From contig JANLID010000270.1 of NCBI GenBank assembly GCA_024654105.1, forward strand, positions 1-7,042: a stretch of 7,042 nt of DNA. The letters are read 5' to 3'. Positions 1 to 5,586 of this stretch are shown in pieces (the stretch's first letter is position 1; every line of letters begins with the position of its first letter). The stretch comes from Gallionella sp. (GTDB lineage Bacteria; Pseudomonadota; Gammaproteobacteria; Burkholderiales; Gallionellaceae). The position numbers were made by a program, and so were the translations under genes. The notes below the pieces were generated by a model that was given only the letters and a program-made list of their open reading frames with translations, was not told the DNA's origin and searched no databases.

Positions 1-8
1 CATTTCAT

Positions 9-36
9 GCACCATGGTGCGCACAGCGCACCCTAC
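9..36 (-). repeat. REP-like double palindrome downstream of tas
   Basis: Two overlapping perfect palindromes are visible: a 12-base one at 9-20, and a hairpin with 7-base arms (16-22 and 26-32) around a 3-base loop. Read on the minus strand, the hairpin follows a GTAG tetranucleotide (33-36), the head typical of REP elements mobilised by RAYT transposases. It lies about 20 bases beyond the tas stop codon, so it could also stop transcription or protect the mRNA end, but no T-run follows. The REP assignment is by pattern only; a genome-wide count of the hairpin would settle it. Confidence 0.5.
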
Positions 37-57
37 ACAACTACGTTATGCACGCCA

Positions 58-1098
58 TCACGGCGCCGGGTTTGGATACACCCTGTGCACCGCCTCGATT
101 TTCTCCAGAACTTCCGCCGCTAGTGTTATCTCCACACTGTCCAGATTTTCCTGCAACTGCTGCACGCTGGTTGCGCCGAGCAGGACGCTGCTGGTGAACC
201 AGCGCGTGCGGGCGAAGGCCAGTGCCATCTGCGCGGGGCTGAGCCCGGCTTCGCGGGCGATGTGCACATATTCCTTGGTTGCGGCAGGTACGTTGGGTTT
301 GTAGTAGCGTTGGCCGAAGCCCTGAAACAAGGTGACGCGTCCTTTTGCCTGCGGGTTGGCGAAGTATTTGCCGGTGAGATGGCCGAACGCCAGCGGGCTG
401 TAGGCGAGCAGACCGACGTGCGTGTGGCGGCAGGTTTCCGCAAGGCCGTTCTCGAAGCTGCGGGTCATCAGGTGGTAGGCGTTCTGGATCGAGACGATCT
501 TCGGCAGGCCGAGCGTTTCGGCGCAGCGCAGGAATTCAGAGACGCCCCACGGTGTTTCGTTGGACAGGCCGATATGGCGCACCTTGCCGGCCTTGACCAG
601 ATTTGCCAGCGCTTGCAGTTGTTCGGCAATCGGCACGCTGTCGCGCTCCTGCATCACGTCATAGCCGGTTGCGCCGAACATCGGCACATAGCGATCCGGC
701 CAGTGAATTTGATACAAGTCCACGTAGTCGATCTGCAAGCGGCGCAGGCTGCCGTCCAGCGCGGCGGCGAGTTGGGTGCGGTCGATGCGCGGCCCATTGC
801 GTATCCAGGTGAAGCCGCGCGCCGGGCTGGTGATTTTGCTGGCGACGATCAATTTGTCGCGTTGCTGGCGCTTCAGCCAGATGCCGATGTAGCTTTCGGT
901 GCGCCCCTGTGTTTCGGCACGCGGCGCGACCGGGTACATCTCGGCGGTATCGATGAAATTTATTCCGTGCGCCACTGCGAGGTCGAGCTGCGCGTGTGCC
1001 TCCGCCTCGCTGTTCTGCTCGCCGAAGGTCATCGTGCCGAGCGCCAATGCCGACACTTTCAGATCGCTTGCGCCTAGTCTTACTGTGTCATTAAACAT
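58..1098 (-). CDS. tas: Tas-like NADP(H)-dependent aldo/keto reductase, 5' end replaced by IS sequence
   Basis: This encodes an aldo/keto reductase of the Tas type, a soluble TIM-barrel enzyme that reduces carbonyl substrates with NADPH; the physiological substrate is unknown. As read here it has 346 residues. The catalytic tetrad is visible as Asp50, Tyr55, Lys88 and His132 (motifs IDTAEMYP, ASK, DLYQIHWP). The GTMTFGEQNSEAEAHAQLD stretch and the terminal VYPNPAP closely match E. coli Tas (346 aa). The first seven residues, MFNDTVR, come from the end of the adjacent insertion sequence; native sequence resumes at LGASDLKVS. The original start lies beyond the IS at 2588, and joining the two parts gives 344 residues. 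The new ATG sits two bases after the transposase stop, behind a G-rich tract, so expression by read-through and translational coupling is possible. It may instead be a dead gene; the sequence shows only that the frame is intact. Confidence 0.88.
   Translation of the reverse strand: MFNDTVRLGASDLKVSALALGTMTFGEQNSEAEAHAQLDLAVAHGINFIDTAEMYPVAPRAETQGRTESYIGIWLKRQQRDKLIVASKITSPARGFTWIRNGPRIDRTQLAAALDGSLRRLQIDYVDLYQIHWPDRYVPMFGATGYDVMQERDSVPIAEQLQALANLVKAGKVRHIGLSNETPWGVSEFLRCAETLGLPKIVSIQNAYHLMTRSFENGLAETCRHTHVGLLAYSPLAFGHLTGKYFANPQAKGRVTLFQGFGQRYYKPNVPAATKEYVHIAREAGLSPAQMALAFARTRWFTSSVLLGATSVQQLQENLDSVEITLAAEVLEKIEAVHRVYPNPAP
1074..1077. repeat. Target-site copy, left of IS (CTAG)
   Basis: CTAG directly abuts the 13-base terminal repeat of the IS. 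The other flank (2570-2573) reads TTAG on the plus strand. A 4-base YTAR-like target is what is expected of IS701-family elements. The two copies differ at one base, so one copy has mutated or the duplication was never perfect. This copy completes the native reading CTA-GGC (Leu-Gly) of tas, so it is likely the ancestral form. Confidence 0.6.
1078..1090. repeat. IS terminal inverted repeat (transposase 3' end)
   Basis: The 13 bases TCTTACTGTGTCA match perfectly the reverse complement of 2557-2569. Beyond them the ends continue with only loose similarity (TTAAAC against TTTAAC). On the minus strand this repeat is translated as the codons for residues 4-7 (DTVR) of the rescued tas frame. Confidence 0.93.
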
Positions 1099-1100
1099 AC

Positions 1101-2504
1101 TTACCCCCACCGCAGCAAGGGCATCGCTGAAGCGCGCGGGCGATTGCTTGCGCGATGAGAAATCGCAGCGTTGGAATCGAATCCGGCACATGCCGCCGTG
1201 TTCGTCCGTCTGCCGCGAGGGACGTAATCTGCGGGTAACGGAGACGTTTCTGGTCGAGCGCAGTTTTTTTCGGAGCCGCCACCGTGGCTGAGGCGCTGGG
1301 CAACGAGAAAGCCGTAGGCCGCGATACACAGGGTGGCGTGGTGGTGAAACCCCTGCCAGCCCCGGCCCTCGTAATGCGAGAGGCCGAACTCCTGCTTGAG
1401 TTCCTGATAGTCCCGCTCGATGCGCCAGCGCATTTTGGTGACGAAGACCAGTTGCTCCAGCGTGGCATCGAGCGGGGCGGTAGAGAGGAAGTATTTCGTC
1501 GGCTCGGGCTCGCCTTCCGGCCATTCGATCAGCAGCCACTCCTCGGGGCGCATTTCAGTGCCAAGGTAATCCCGGTGCGCGGGACGTACGCGCACCCCGG
1601 CGAAGCGGGATGAGAGTTCGTTGTCGGTGCCCTCCCGCCAAGCGACAGTGCTCCAGGCTTCCGCTGGCAATGCCATCGCCAGCGCCTTCACAGCAACCGG
1701 CTCATTCGGGTGCCCGGCCAAAAGTTTTTCGGAGCCGGGTTCCCGGCGCAGCCGCGTCGGGCGTATGCCGCGACCGGACCAGGGCTTGGGCGGCAGCGGC
1801 GCAGTGCCCGGCGCCCATACCGTGGTGGCCGGTCGGATACCGACCGCGTAGAGCATGCCCAGTTCAGTGATGCCATCACGAAAAGCGGTTTCGTCGCCAT
1901 ACCCCGCATCGGCCAGCGCAACTCCCATGGGCACGCCTGCGAGCTTGGCCTGACGCATCTGCTCCAGGGCAATTTCCGGCTTAGTCGCAAACACAATGTC
2001 GCCGGGGACGCCAGCCGCACGGCAACGCGCCGGGTCAGCCGCCCAGTCTTTGGGAAGGTAGAGTTGGTACGCGATGGGAATGCTGCCCCGTTCGCTTGCC
2101 AGCGACAGGCTGACCGCCACCTGGCAATTGTCCTGCTTGCCCAGTTGGCCGCAATACTGCCGGGCAACGCCGACCGAATGCTTCCCCTTCTTCGGGTAGC
2201 CCGTGTCGTCGATGATCCAGTAGTTTCCGCTATCAAGCCCGAGTACCGGTACGACCCAATCGCGCACGCGCTCCATGACCGCAGTGTCCGACCATGTGGA
2301 CTTGGCCACAAAATGATGCAGCGACTGGTGCTTGGCCGCCACATGCAGCGGGTCGGAACAGGCCGCCAGCGGTTCGACGCTCTTGCGTGCAATCGGCAGC
2401 ATCAGCCCCCGGCAGTAGTCCTTCAATCCGGTGCCCCGATCCGCATGACCCAATACTTCGCACAGGTGCTCAAGATAATGTTCGAATTCCGCCAGATTTC
2501 CCAT
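1101..2504 (-). CDS. IS701-family DDE transposase
   Basis: This is a 467-residue transposase with a DDE (RNase H-like) catalytic domain that cuts and joins the IS ends in the cytoplasm. Likely catalytic residues are Asp99 or Asp100 in YWIIDDTGYPKKGKHSVG, Asp199 in ALADAGYGDE, and a Glu in WRIERDYQELK (Glu363 or Glu368). The start MGNLAEFEHYLEHL is chosen over an in-frame ATG ten codons upstream (2534) because a strong AGGGGAG ribosome site lies just before it and its N-terminus resembles relatives. The C-terminal tail (ARPETSPLPADYVPRG onwards) is basic, low in motifs, and appears native to this group. No frameshift or internal stop is present. The stop codon is only 23 bases from the IS boundary, followed two bases later by the ATG used by the downstream reductase frame. 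Confidence 0.93.
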   Translation of the reverse strand: MGNLAEFEHYLEHLCEVLGHADRGTGLKDYCRGLMLPIARKSVEPLAACSDPLHVAAKHQSLHHFVAKSTWSDTAVMERVRDWVVPVLGLDSGNYWIIDDTGYPKKGKHSVGVARQYCGQLGKQDNCQVAVSLSLASERGSIPIAYQLYLPKDWAADPARCRAAGVPGDIVFATKPEIALEQMRQAKLAGVPMGVALADAGYGDETAFRDGITELGMLYAVGIRPATTVWAPGTAPLPPKPWSGRGIRPTRLRREPGSEKLLAGHPNEPVAVKALAMALPAEAWSTVAWREGTDNELSSRFAGVRVRPAHRDYLGTEMRPEEWLLIEWPEGEPEPTKYFLSTAPLDATLEQLVFVTKMRWRIERDYQELKQEFGLSHYEGRGWQGFHHHATLCIAAYGFLVAQRLSHGGGSEKNCARPETSPLPADYVPRGRRTNTAACAGFDSNAAISHRASNRPRASAMPLLRWG

Positions 2505-2507
2505 TGC

Positions 2508-2514
2508 ACTCCCC
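2508..2514 (-). promoter_or_regulatory. Shine-Dalgarno site that fixes the transposase start
   Basis: Read on the minus strand, AGGGGAG lies 3-4 bases upstream of the ATG at 2504. The alternative upstream ATG at 2534 lacks a comparable site. This supports the 467-residue rather than the 477-residue protein. Confidence 0.7.
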
Positions 2515-2556
2515 TTCGATATGGAATGCACCATTATCGCAAGGTCTGGTTAAATT

Positions 2557-2569
2557 TGACACAGTAAGA
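2557..2569. repeat. IS terminal inverted repeat (transposase 5' end)
   Basis: TGACACAGTAAGA is the exact reverse complement of 1078-1090. It marks the upstream end of the IS relative to the transposase gene and includes the last bases of the outward TTGACA hexamer. Confidence 0.93.
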
Positions 2570-2573
2570 TTAG
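2570..2573. repeat. Target-site copy, right of IS (TTAG)
   Basis: This 4-base flank is CTAA on the minus strand, against CTAG at the other IS end. One of four bases differs, so the pair is an imperfect duplication of a YTAR-type target. Confidence 0.55.
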
Positions 2574-2588
2574 CTGTCTGTATTCCAT
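2571..2588 (-). pseudogene. tas: Detached 5' end of tas (native start codon)
   Basis: On the minus strand ATG at 2588 begins the codons M-E-Y-R-Q-L, then enters the IS and meets a stop (TAA at 2552-2550) after 12 codons. Removing the IS and one target copy joins this to LGASDLKVSALALGTMTFGEQ, giving MEYRQLGASDLKVS, the N-terminus expected of Tas-type reductases (E. coli begins MQYHRI). A GGGA tract sits about seven bases upstream. The native translation start has therefore been separated from its gene by 1.5 kb, and as it stands only a 12-residue peptide can be made from it. Confidence 0.87.
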
Positions 2589-2656
2589 AACCGTTCCCAT
2601 CAGTGAATGCAGTTTGGGTTCTGCGACAAAGCCGCTAACCCATCCCAAGTGGCTGT

Positions 2657-2711
2657 TGTAGGAGCGCGCCCTGCGCGTGAACACCCGTCGCGCGCAGGGC
2701 GCGCTCCTACA
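2657..2711. repeat. Inverted REP doublet (BIME-like) between selU and tas
   Basis: Two perfect 21-base inverted arms (2657-2677 and 2691-2711) flank a 13-base loop. Each arm begins TGTAGGAGCGCGCC, so each is a REP unit with the GTAG head, arranged head-outward as a doublet, and each holds its own small GCGC-based palindrome. The doublet lies directly at the 3' end of selU and about 70 bases upstream of the native tas start. It probably acts as a transcript-stabilising or terminating hairpin. The selU stop codon (TAG, 2709-2707) lies inside the right-hand arm. No RAYT gene is in the window. Confidence 0.8.
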
Positions 2712-3741
2712 GGCCTTTCGCGATTTCTCTTAGCATATCCGGCGACAGGTTGGTCAGCGGGATGCGCCGCGCCTTGTCGAGATTCGTGTAGTGCTTGGAG
2801 GTTGCGCGGAAGTAGCTCGGGTCGTAATGCAGCGTGAGCAGTTCCGCAACCAGAGTGGCGAAGTCTCCGGCGCGAATCAATGAATTCCAGTGTTCCAGTT
2901 GCTGGCTGCCGTGGAAACGGTGCAGTGCCTGCAAATGCGCAATCAGCGTTTCCGGATTGACGAGGTAATGATGGTAGTCTTCCAGCAGCCCGGCAACGCG
3001 CACTTCGAGCGGCGTTTCCAGCAGCAGGCATTCGCCGGCGTGCATTGCGGCGACCAGCCCGGCAGGCAGAGTGATGCTGCCGATCTTGTTGCTCTCCGCT
3101 TCCACGTATACCGGTCGTGTCGCGTCGAATTTTTGCAGGGTTTGCAGCAATACGCTGCCGAACCATTTCTGCGAAGGCTGCGCCTGTTCCGGCAGTCTGC
3201 CCAATACCGAGCCGCGATGCTGTGCCAGCATTTCCAGATCCAGCACTTGATGGCCTGTGTTTGCCAAGGCAGTGAGCAGACGGCTCTTGCCCGATCCGGT
3301 TGCACCGCAGATCACGCGAAGGTTCAGGCGCTGCGGCAGTTCTTCAAGTTTTTCCAGCACATCGCGGCGATAGGTTTTGTAGCCGCCCTCCAGTTTGTGC
3401 GCTGACCAGCCGACCTGCGCGAGGACGATGGACATTGCGCCGCTGCGCTGGCCACCGCGCCAGCAATAGATTAGCGGATGCCATGATTTCGAATGATTGC
3501 GGAAGGATGTTTGCAGATGCCTGGCAATGTTCTTCGCAACCAGCGCCGCACCGACCTTGCGCGCCTCGAACGGCGATACCTGTTTGTATAGCGTGCCGAC
3601 GGTGATGCGCTCCTCATCGGATAGCACCGGACAGTTGATTGCGCCGGGAATGTGGTCCTCGGCGAATTCTGCCGGGGTGCGCACGTCGATAATTTCGTCA
3701 AATTCGCCGAGCTGTGATAGGTTTGCGGTTCTGAACAACAT
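2707..3741 (-). CDS. selU: tRNA 2-selenouridine synthase SelU/MnmH
   Basis: SelU replaces sulfur with selenium in 2-thiouridine at the wobble position of tRNAs for Lys, Glu and Gln, using selenophosphate from SelD. The 344-residue protein has an N-terminal rhodanese domain with IIDVRTPAEF (17-26) and the catalytic Cys93 in YCWRGGQRSG. A C-terminal ATP-binding domain follows, with P-loop GATGSGKS (146-153). Length and order match the family (E. coli 364 aa). The start MLFRTANLSQ is chosen because the rhodanese domain begins right after it; the frame stays open for 38 more codons upstream, but that part is antisense to selD. No strong Shine-Dalgarno is seen. The gene is divergent from selD, which makes its cosubstrate. 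Its stop codon is provided by the REP doublet, so the last residues may differ from relatives. Confidence 0.95.
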   Translation of the reverse strand: MLFRTANLSQLGEFDEIIDVRTPAEFAEDHIPGAINCPVLSDEERITVGTLYKQVSPFEARKVGAALVAKNIARHLQTSFRNHSKSWHPLIYCWRGGQRSGAMSIVLAQVGWSAHKLEGGYKTYRRDVLEKLEELPQRLNLRVICGATGSGKSRLLTALANTGHQVLDLEMLAQHRGSVLGRLPEQAQPSQKWFGSVLLQTLQKFDATRPVYVEAESNKIGSITLPAGLVAAMHAGECLLLETPLEVRVAGLLEDYHHYLVNPETLIAHLQALHRFHGSQQLEHWNSLIRAGDFATLVAELLTLHYDPSYFRATSKHYTNLDKARRIPLTNLSPDMLREIAKGL

Positions 3742-3761
3742 TGTGTAAAGAGGAAAACCTT
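3742..3761. promoter_or_regulatory. 20-base divergent gap between selU and selD
   Basis: Only 20 bases separate the two start codons. The gap contains the selD ribosome site (GAGG at 3750-3753, eight bases before the GTG). There is no room for two promoters with leaders, so each promoter must lie at least partly inside the opposite gene, or the two overlap. I could not identify convincing -35/-10 pairs on either strand. Confidence 0.6.
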
Positions 3762-4802
3762 GTGTCTGAAGTGAAGTTGACCCAATTGTCGCACGGCGGT
3801 GGCTGCGGTTGCAAAATCGCGCCGGCGCTGCTGCAACAGATTCTGGGCGAGGCAAAAGAGAAATTGCCGTATGCCAACCTGCTGGTTGGCACGGAGACCA
3901 GCGATGATGCGGCGGTGTATCGCCTGAACGACCAGCAGGCGATCATCGCGACCACCGATTTTTTCATGCCGATTGTCGACGATCCATTCGACTTCGGGCG
4001 CATTGCCGCGGCCAACGCGCTGTCCGACGTGTACGCGATGGGCGGCACGCCGATCATGGCGCTGGCGATCGTCGGCATGCCGATCGATAAGCTGCCGGTC
4101 GAAACGATACGCGCGATCCTGCAAGGCGGTGAAGCGGTATGCCAGGCTGCCGGCATCCCGCTGGCGGGCGGGCATTCCATCGACTCGCCTGAACCGTTCT
4201 ACGGTCTGGCGGCATTGGGCATCGTGCATCCTGATCGGTTGAAAAAGAACAGCAGTGCGCGGACGGGCGATAAGCTGATTCTTGGCAAAGGGTTGGGCGT
4301 GGGCGTGTTGGCGGCGGCGCTGAAGAAGGGCGAATTGTCCGCCGATGGCTACGCGCAGCTCATTGCTACCACCACCCAACTCAACACGGTGGGCGGCGCG
4401 CTGTCTGCGCTTGAGGGTGTGCATGCGCTGACCGATGTGACCGGATTCGGACTGCTCGGGCATCTGCTGGAGATATGTCGCGGATCTGGGCTGGGCGCCG
4501 AGCTGAGATTCGAACAAGTGCCCGTCTTGGCAAAAGCCCTGCCGCTGGCGCAGCAAGGCTGCGGCTCCGGCGCGACCGACCGCAACCTGGCAAGCTACGG
4601 GCATGAGGTGGATTTCGATGTGCGATTGCAAGACTGGCAACGCCGTCTTCTGGCTGATGTGCAGACCAGCGGCGGTTTGCTGGCGAGCGTTGCAGCAGAA
4701 GTGGCGGACGAGGTGCTGGATATTTTCCATCGCAGCGGATTCGAACAGGCGGCGGTGATCGGCACGATGCGGCAGGGCGCACCGCGCGTGTCAGTAGTCT
4801 GA
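3762..4802 (+). CDS. selD: Selenophosphate synthase SelD
   Basis: SelD makes selenophosphate from selenide and ATP, the selenium donor for 2-selenouridine tRNA and for selenocysteine. The 346-residue protein is the length of E. coli SelD (347). Near the N-terminus HGGGCGCKIAP holds the catalytic Cys15 and Lys18, equivalent to Cys17 and Lys20 of E. coli, so this is the cysteine form and needs no UGA recoding. The AIRS-type ATP-binding parts are clear: ETSDDAAVY, TTDFFMPIVDDPFDFGRIAAANALSD, AGGHSID, TDVTGFGLLGH and DVQTSGGLL. The GTG start is preferred over a TTG seven codons upstream because GAGG lies eight bases before it and the length then matches the family. The gene is divergent from selU. 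Its last 12 bases overlap the end of the convergent MazG-like gene. Confidence 0.97.
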   Translation: MSEVKLTQLSHGGGCGCKIAPALLQQILGEAKEKLPYANLLVGTETSDDAAVYRLNDQQAIIATTDFFMPIVDDPFDFGRIAAANALSDVYAMGGTPIMALAIVGMPIDKLPVETIRAILQGGEAVCQAAGIPLAGGHSIDSPEPFYGLAALGIVHPDRLKKNSSARTGDKLILGKGLGVGVLAAALKKGELSADGYAQLIATTTQLNTVGGALSALEGVHALTDVTGFGLLGHLLEICRGSGLGAELRFEQVPVLAKALPLAQQGCGSGATDRNLASYGHEVDFDVRLQDWQRRLLADVQTSGGLLASVAAEVADEVLDIFHRSGFEQAAVIGTMRQGAPRVSVV

Positions 4803-5147
4803 GTACTTCTTTGCGCTGCCGCGCACCTGTTCCGCCGGATACTTCAGTGCGTTCTTTTCCAATTTGCGCAACGCGGCGTCAAGCAGGTCAATATCCAGCT
4901 TATCCGACAGGCGCACCAGATACAGCAGGATATCGGCCAGCTCTTCGCTGACGGCCTGTTTGTTTTCGGCGGAAAGGCTGGCTGACTGCGCTTCAGTCAA
5001 CCACTGGAAATGCTCCATCAGCTCGGCGGCTTCCACCATCAGCGCCATGCTCAGATTTTTCGGTGAATGAAACTGATCCCAGTCGCGTTCTGCGGCAAAT
5101 GCGCGCAACTTGTCGCGCAGCATCAACAAATCGGGTGGATTAGGCAT
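4791..5147 (-). CDS. MazG-like nucleotide pyrophosphohydrolase (DCTPP1/RS21-C6 type)
   Basis: This is a small all-helical NTP pyrophosphatase of 118 residues that hydrolyses (d)NTPs to monophosphate and pyrophosphate, probably for nucleotide-pool cleaning. The metal-binding pattern is visible as EAAEL (Glu39, Glu42) and EELADILLY (Glu69, Asp72). The C-terminal KYPAEQVRGSAKKYSDY is typical of the single-domain MazG-like group related to mammalian dCTPase. The start has a GGAG site about seven bases upstream. The gene converges on selD and the two stop codons lie inside each other's coding ends (12-base overlap), with no terminator between them. Exact substrate preference (dCTP, modified or other nucleotides) cannot be read from the sequence. 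It is not the two-domain MazG next to relA/mazEF in E. coli. Confidence 0.9.
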   Translation of the reverse strand: MPNPPDLLMLRDKLRAFAAERDWDQFHSPKNLSMALMVEAAELMEHFQWLTEAQSASLSAENKQAVSEELADILLYLVRLSDKLDIDLLDAALRKLEKNALKYPAEQVRGSAKKYSDY

Positions 5148-5256
5148 GGCGCAGCTCCGGTAAAATCTGAAATGATTGCGGGCTATTGTAATACGCGGCG
5201 TGACGAGTATACGCCGCCCTCATGCGTCCGCACTCTGCGATACCCGTAAATAATGC

Positions 5257-5286
5257 TTGACGTTTAACGCGTCTCGGTAATATTAT
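5257..5286 (+). promoter_or_regulatory. Candidate higBA promoter with tiny or absent leader
   Basis: TTGACG (5257-5262) and TATTAT (5281-5286) are separated by 18 bases; an overlapping TAATAT (5278-5283) gives a 15-base spacer. Both -10 choices end within 5-8 bases of the higB ATG at 5292, which implies a leaderless or almost leaderless transcript. The spacer contains a GACG...CGTC inverted repeat (5259-5273) that could be part of a HigA operator, since HigA-type antitoxins usually repress their own promoter. The rest of 5148-5256 shows only a short CGGCGT/ACGCCG hairpin and nothing I can name. Confidence 0.4.
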
Positions 5287-5291
5287 TAGCC

Positions 5292-5573
5292 ATGACGATC
5301 CGATCATTTCTTTGCGCAGAGACAGAAGCGCTTTACGAAGACAGAAAGCCAAGGCGGTTCAGGAACATTGAATCCGTCGCGCAGCGCAAGCTGCAAATGC
5401 TTGAGGATGCAGTGGAGTTGCGAGACTTGGCATCACCCCCAGGCAACCGGCTCGAAGTGTTGAGAGATGATCGAAAAGGGCAGCACAGCATCCGCATCAA
5501 TGATCAGTGGCGCGCGTGCTTTGTCTGGACTGCAACCGGACCAGAAAACGTAGAGATAGTCGATTACCACTGA
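5292..5573 (+). CDS. higB: HigB-type (RelE superfamily) toxin
   Basis: This is the toxin of a type II toxin-antitoxin pair. HigB toxins are ribosome-dependent mRNA endonucleases of the RelE fold. The 93-residue protein shows the family signature: an RRFRNIE region near residues 21-27, PPGNRLE (49-55), SIRINDQWRACF (66-77) and the C-terminal VEIVDYH with His93. The size is typical. The antitoxin gene follows 13 bases after the stop, in the toxin-first order characteristic of higBA. The ATG has no recognisable Shine-Dalgarno; AT-rich sequence that may be the -10 box lies immediately before it, so translation may be weak or leaderless. Upstream in-frame sequence reaches a stop without another start. 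Confidence 0.93.
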   Translation: MTIRSFLCAETEALYEDRKPRRFRNIESVAQRKLQMLEDAVELRDLASPPGNRLEVLRDDRKGQHSIRINDQWRACFVWTATGPENVEIVDYH

Positions 5574-5579
5574 GCGAGG
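5574..5579 (+). promoter_or_regulatory. Ribosome binding site of higA
   Basis: GCGAGG directly follows the higB stop and lies seven bases before the higA ATG. The toxin gene has no such site, which would favour antitoxin over toxin synthesis from the shared mRNA. Confidence 0.6.
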
Positions 5580-5586
5580 TTATAAC

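Larger units (their letters stand above)
1078..2569 (-). mobile_element. IS701-family insertion sequence inserted in tas
   Basis: A complete 1,492-base insertion sequence is bounded by perfect 13-base inverted repeats (1078-1090 and 2557-2569) and contains one transposase gene filling nearly all of it. Length, single ORF and 4-base YTAR-type flanks fit the IS701 family. It sits after the first base of codon 7 of tas, in the same orientation as tas and selU. The precise join is supported by the reconstructed Tas N-terminus, MEYRQLGASDLKVS, obtained by deleting the IS and one flank copy. The IS looks intact and possibly still active. The exact named element cannot be given without a database comparison. 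Confidence 0.9.
2556..2584 (+). promoter_or_regulatory. Possible outward-facing hybrid promoter at IS right end
   Basis: The IS end carries a perfect -35 hexamer TTGACA (2556-2561) pointing out of the element. After exactly 17 bases the flanking DNA offers TGTATT (2579-2584), four of six matches to a -10 box. Such hybrid promoters are known for several IS families. Here it would run antisense to the tas remnant and the 3' end of selU. The -10 match is weak, so this is a candidate only. Confidence 0.3.

Noticed and set aside
262..1077. Plus-strand 271-codon open frame opposite tas
   Set aside because: Shadow of the reductase gene; composition is Ala/Arg-rich with no motif, and the tas frame is clearly conserved.
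58..1539. A 493-residue extended reductase frame running back into the IS
   Set aside because: The part upstream of 1098 is an out-of-frame reading of the transposase gene. The reductase fold begins at LGASDLKVS and the best start is the ATG at 1098.
1710..2567. Plus-strand 285-codon open frame opposite the transposase
   Set aside because: Antisense shadow within the IS; the DDE transposase on the minus strand accounts for the coding signal.
3723..3751. TTGCGG and TAAAGA at 17-base spacing as the selD promoter
   Set aside because: The -10 would overlap the ribosome binding site and put the transcript start only a few bases before the GTG, making that site useless.
3742..3855. N-terminal extension of SelU by 38 residues
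   Set aside because: The extension lies wholly across the gap and the start of selD, has no family similarity, and the rhodanese domain already begins at the ATG at 3741.
3471..4730. Long minus-strand open frame (419 codons) opposite selD
   Set aside because: It is antisense to selD, rich in Arg, Gln and His as expected of a shadow frame in high-GC DNA, and has no recognisable domain.
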